From: Ricinus communis
Taxonomy: Eukaryota > Streptophyta > Magnoliopsida > Malpighiales > Euphorbiaceae
Length of the DNA stretch: 64,000 nucleotides
Assembly: GCF_019578655.1 (NCBI RefSeq)
Contig: NC_063257.1
Location: forward strand, 3,286,001-3,350,000
Direction: 5' to 3'
Positions 60,301 to 64,000 of this stretch are shown one piece after another (the stretch's first letter is position 1; every line of letters starts with the position of its first letter). The notes beneath the pieces are model-generated. The model worked only from the letters and a program-made list of their open reading frames with translations, ran no database searches and was not told the DNA's origin. Both the position numbers and the translations under genes were made by a program.

Positions 60301-62783
60301 ATGGATATGGAAGAACAATCAAATTTTAAAGATAGTAATGAAGAACCATTTTGTAGTGTTGTCCGATCAAAATGAGGAAGATGATTTGGAGGGGTTTGTT
60401 GAGGTCGAGAATGATACTAGCAAAGAAAATGAATCTAGTAGTTCCAAGAAAAATAAAAAACTAACTTCTGAAGCATGAGATTATTTTGATGTGGTTAAAA
60501 TCAAAGGTATACAAAAGGCAAAGTGTAAGTATTGTAAGAGTGCACTCTCTTACTCTGGAAATAATGGAACCTCACACCTTCTCAAACATGCTAAAAAAAT
60601 ATGTTCGGGAAGGCATTTGAAGCTTCCGTCTGGTCAATTACAATTGAAGATTAAGACCGAAGTTGATGGGACTACTTCTTTGACAGTTAAGGAAAAACAA
60701 AAGAAAGTGATATTTGATCAAGATGTTTCAAGGCGAGAGTTGGTTAGAATGGTACTAATACATGAATATCCTTTGTCAATCGTGGATCATCTTGGTTTTA
60801 GGAGCTTTGTCAAGAGCTTAAATGATAATTTCAAGATTATTTCAAGGAACACGTTAAGGAGTGATGTGATGAAAATGTACAACAATGAAAGAATTTCTCT
60901 TAAGGATTTGTTAGAGGCTAATGAGGGTAGAGTGGCAATAACAATCGATATGTGGACCTCCAAATAAAAAAGGGTACATGGTCATTCGCATTTCATTGAC
61001 CAACAGTGGGTTTTGCATACTCTTACATTAAGGTAATTGCTTAATTGATTTCTTTCTAATATTGTATAAATAATATAATGTTTATATACTTATATTTTGT
61101 TCTTTTTGGTTATTTGAATTTTGGCTATATGATTATATGATGCTTGTGTTATTTGGTTGGTAATTGTTCTAGCTCTTATTTATGTATTTGGTATATTTAT
61201 TTTGTGTGTAGGTTTTTTTTTGTGCCATGTCCACACACAAAGGGGGTTATTGCTAAGGTTCTTATGGATAGTTTGTCTCAATTTTCTTTGAAAAATAAAA
61301 TTTCTTCTGTTGTTGTTGATAATTGTACTACAAATGATGATATGATCAATGTTTTATTGGAGAAATTAGAAAGTAGTTGCTTGGTGTTAAATGGAGATTT
61401 TTTGCACATGAGATGTAGTGCTCATATTCTAAACTTGATTGTGAAAGATGGTTTAGAAGCGATTGATCATGCAATTGTCAAAGTAAGAGAGTGTATAGCA
61501 TTTTGGATGTCTACCCCTAAAAGGATTGAAAAATTTGAGGAAGCTTGTCGTCTTTTGAATGTGACTAAAACTAAAAGAGTGGGTCTTGATTGTAAAACTA
61601 GGTGGAATTCTACTTATTTGATGCTTGAATCTAGTTTTCCTTTCAAGGATGTTTTTAATAAGTTGAAACGTCTAAATAAAAGGCTTAAGTTTTCTGTTCC
61701 TAGTGATAACGATTGGACTATGGCTACTCTTGTTTGTCAAAAGTTGGAAATATTCTACAAGGCAACCAAGGTTTTTTCTATTAGAAATCATCCAACTACT
61801 AATTTATTTTTTCGAATTGTTTGTGAGATTAGACTTGCTTTAAATCGTTGGGTGCAAACCGATAATCATGAGGTTATTAGGACAATGGCTAAGAGTATGG
61901 TTGAAAAATTTGACAAATATTGGTCACATATTAATGGGATTTTAGCTATTGCTGCCATTTTAGATCCTAGAAACAAAATGGATTGTGTGGCTCATTATTT
62001 TGGAAAATTATATGGAGATGATGCTAATAGTGAAATGACAAGAATGAGAAAGACCCTTGATAATCTTGTCCATGAGTTTCAAAATAAGAATGAGGTAGTG
62101 AATGAACCATCACCATTAAAGTGAGGGTTTAACGAGTGTGGTGATGAAGATGATTTTGCAAGATCTAAGAGACAAAAAGTTAAAAGTACACCTTTGAGGA
62201 GTGAGATTGATCAATACTTAGAGAGTGACACTATGCCGGAGGATAATGAATTTAATGTTCTTAAATGGTGGAGTAGAGATCAAAATTATCCAACTTTGAA
62301 AAAAATTGCCAAGGATATTCTTGCAATTCCCGTCTCTTCGGTTGCTTCGGAAAGTGCATTTAGTATGGGTGGAAGAGTGGTTAGTGCCCATCGTTCTCGA
62401 CTTCATTCTCAAACCGTGGAGGCTCTAATGTGCTTGCAAAGTTGGATGGTTGATGATGTGAAAGGTAATATTTTACTTAGTTATATTTCTTTCCTTTTAA
62501 TATAGATTTCATCTTTTATTTCTAATCTAATGTAATTTTAATTATTTATGACAAAGACAATTTTAAAGGATCCCTTTCATATTCCACTATTACGGAAGAT
62601 TGTGAGGATGATAATGATGCACAATGGATGGATGTAGTTGATATCATTGATATGGTAATATTTAAAAAGTTATATTAATATATAAATATTTATTTTTAGT
62701 TCTTATCCAATCCCTAATTATTCTCTTTGGTTGTTTGTCTATTGTAGGATGTTGATGATGTTAGTAGTGATGAAGAGTATTAG
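60301..62783 (+). pseudogene. hAT transposase (BED zinc finger / RICESLEEPER-like), multiply broken
   Basis: The conserved order is an acidic N-terminus, a BED-type finger (CKYCKSALSYSGNNGTSHLL, then KH and C; about 60518-60615), the catalytic core start (AITIDMWTS), HFIDQQWVL, a central body (VVVDNCTTND, MRCSAHILNLIVKDGL, LDCKTRWNSTYLML) and the hAT dimerisation domain (YPTLKKIAKDILAIPVSSVA, SESAFSMGGRVVSAHRSRLH). Introns fit GT-AG at 61033-61211, 62465-62556 and 62655-62747, ending at a TAG at 62781. Breaks: a frame shift near 60355-60365; TGA at 60476-60478, where a Trp is usual; TAA at 60965-60967 with two nearby compensating shifts; and TGA at 62122-62124. It therefore cannot make a full transposase. 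Separate intact pieces span 60479-60964 and 61212-62121. The family is certain; the count of breaks assumes this exon model. Confidence 0.92.
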
Positions 62784-63201
62784 CCTTTTGGTAGTTGGTG
62801 CAAGGTGCTATTGGGAGATGAATGTTGATGATGCTCATTTGTATCGTTATTCAAAAGACATATATTATTGGATTGTTGAGTTTGTATAAGTTGTTTTGTA
62901 TTATTGGATTAGTATGGATTAGTATAACATTTGAACCTGTACACTTTGAGGAAGGCTTGAAAAGTATAACGTATGTGTTTTTTTTTTTTGAATTCTATAA
63001 CTTTTGGAAAAAAAGAAGATAAAATCAGCAAGATCCGTTTAGGATCCGTTTTGGACCCGGATCCGTAGAATCCAACGGATCTGGATCTGGATCTGGATCC
63101 CAACTTTTCAAACCCGACGGATCCGGATCGGATCTGGATCCAGGGTCCAAAAACATATATGGATCTGGATCTGGTCCAGATCCGACCCGTTGCCATCTCC
63201 A

Positions 63202-64000
63202 ATCGTGCTAGTAAAGAGTTTTCAGAATCTCATCATACTTTAGTGTAAAAATAAATAATATTTTTACTTGTCAAAAAAAATAATTTATAATTCACTGCTG
63301 GGTATACTTATTCTATTTGTGTATGTGAACTCGAGTAACATCTTGCAACAATTGAGCTTTAGAAGTCATTGCGCTCGGTCTTTGGCAAATAACATATCAT
63401 TGATTGGCTGTGGAAGAAATTAATGGGCACAAAAAGCTTAGCTTGTTAACTTTGACAGTAAGCAGTAGAAAACAAAAGCGGTATACTTGAAAATTGAATT
63501 ATTAGTCAATTACCATGTTTTAATACGGTGGCCCAATACTTGGTGACTGGAGGATCGAGGTCTCTTGAAATATGGTGGTTATTTTTTTATTTTATAAAAG
63601 GAAATTCTCTTTTTTCTTAATACACTATGCTAACCACATCTATCAATAAAAATAATAGAATTATTAGTATAAAAGTCTTTATGCACTAATTTAAAGATAG
63701 ATAGTCAAAAGTAGTCCCTTGCTAATTCATTGTTTGGAGTAGTGGAAAGTTGAAGAATTGGAAAAAAGAAAAAAGAAAAGAGAAAGTGAAAGAATATTCT
63801 CATTGGTTGGAAGAAGAAGAAAATTGAGAGAAAAAAACTATGGCGGAAAATAAGTGAGGAGCCCATAAAATTTTTACCTCCAATTTTTGAGTAAAAATAA
63901 ATTATAACACATTAACATAATAAGAAATAACCATATCTACTGTTAAAAGAAGAAATGAAATTATTAGTCCCATAAGTTTTTATATATTAATTTAAAGAGT
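63202..64000. other. Intergenic right edge
   Basis: AT-rich DNA without a recognisable gene. It contains two direct-repeat copies of about 70 bp (63631-63704 and 63928-64000), listed separately. Confidence 0.6.
63631..64000. repeat. Direct repeats of about 70 bp, 297 bp apart
   Basis: Both copies run TAACCA(C/T)ATCTA, then an A-rich stretch, AATTATTAGT, an AAGT(C/T)TTTAT block, and (A/T)TTAATTTAAAGA. The second copy runs to the window edge, so its full extent is unknown. Confidence 0.65.

Larger units (their letters stand above)
59133..63201 (+). mobile_element. hAT-superfamily DNA transposon, about 4.07 kb, inactive
   Basis: The left terminus is TAGGGATGGCAATGG. The right terminus, read on the other strand, is TGGAGATGGCAACGG: 12 of 15 positions agree. 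Both ends carry dense GGATCCGG/GGATCTGGATC arrays (59146-59260 and 63035-63185), which are subterminal repeats of the kind hAT transposases bind. Internally it has a leader with two tandem-repeat arrays and a broken transposase gene (60301-62783). The flanking octamers TTTTGCAA and ATCGTGCT do not match, so the target-site duplication has decayed or the borders are a few bases off. Confidence 0.88.

Noticed and set aside
62909..63202. 97-codon minus-strand frame rich in Ser, Arg and Gly
   Set aside because: It is a translation artefact of the GGATCTGGATC subterminal repeats of the hAT element.

Overview
The window is nuclear DNA from a eudicot plant. The evidence is intron-rich genes with GT-AG splice sites, AT-rich intergenic DNA, plant-only families (HECATE bHLH, HSFB4, RALF34, SBT1 subtilases) and plant-type hAT transposons. 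The protein flavour suggests a rosid, perhaps Malpighiales such as Euphorbiaceae or Salicaceae; that placement is inference from memory of the families, not a search.

Layout. 1-440 (-): N-terminal part of a HECATE1/2-type bHLH gene that runs off the left edge. 6895-10416 (-): eight-exon RID3/IPI3/WDR18-type WD40 gene (452 aa) with a telo-box just upstream of its start. 16877-18077 (-): two-exon HSFB4 gene (362 aa). 18.1-30.9 kb: a 12.9-kb interval with no recognisable gene. 30949-33769 (-): four-exon SBP1/BOI-type RING E3 ligase gene (336 aa). 35395-35766 (+): intronless RALF34 preprohormone gene. 36074-37798: decayed hAT-like element that keeps a transposase C-terminal scrap. 38992-40153 (-): three-exon LEA_2 single-pass membrane protein gene (319 aa). 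42538-44871 and 49029-51335 (-): tandem pair of intronless SBT1-type subtilases (777 and 768 aa). 51.4-59.1 kb: repeat-rich DNA with a duplicated non-coding block and a 22/66-bp periodic array. 59133-63201: hAT element of about 4.07 kb with a multiply broken transposase gene.

How the genes relate. These are independent plant genes, not an operon. Several have known roles in development: HECATE in gynoecium and meristem, RID3 in 60S ribosome assembly and meristem or adventitious-root formation, HSFB4 in root ground tissue and stem cells, RALF34 in root or reproductive signalling. I see no evidence that they form one pathway.

Exon junctions of the split genes were derived by hand from GT/AG sites, reading-frame continuity and family conservation. 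All phases close without gaps. Most stand-alone short reading frames are low-complexity or antisense shadows and are left out. I found no convincing tRNA, rRNA, known microRNA precursor or CRISPR array by eye. The most notable observations are a fifth cysteine in the mature RALF34 peptide, the subtilase duplication, the two hAT elements, the duplicated block next to the second hAT, and an orphan regulatory-looking cluster (a Z-DNA-type palindrome plus paired TGACGTCA sites) near 29.5-29.8 kb.
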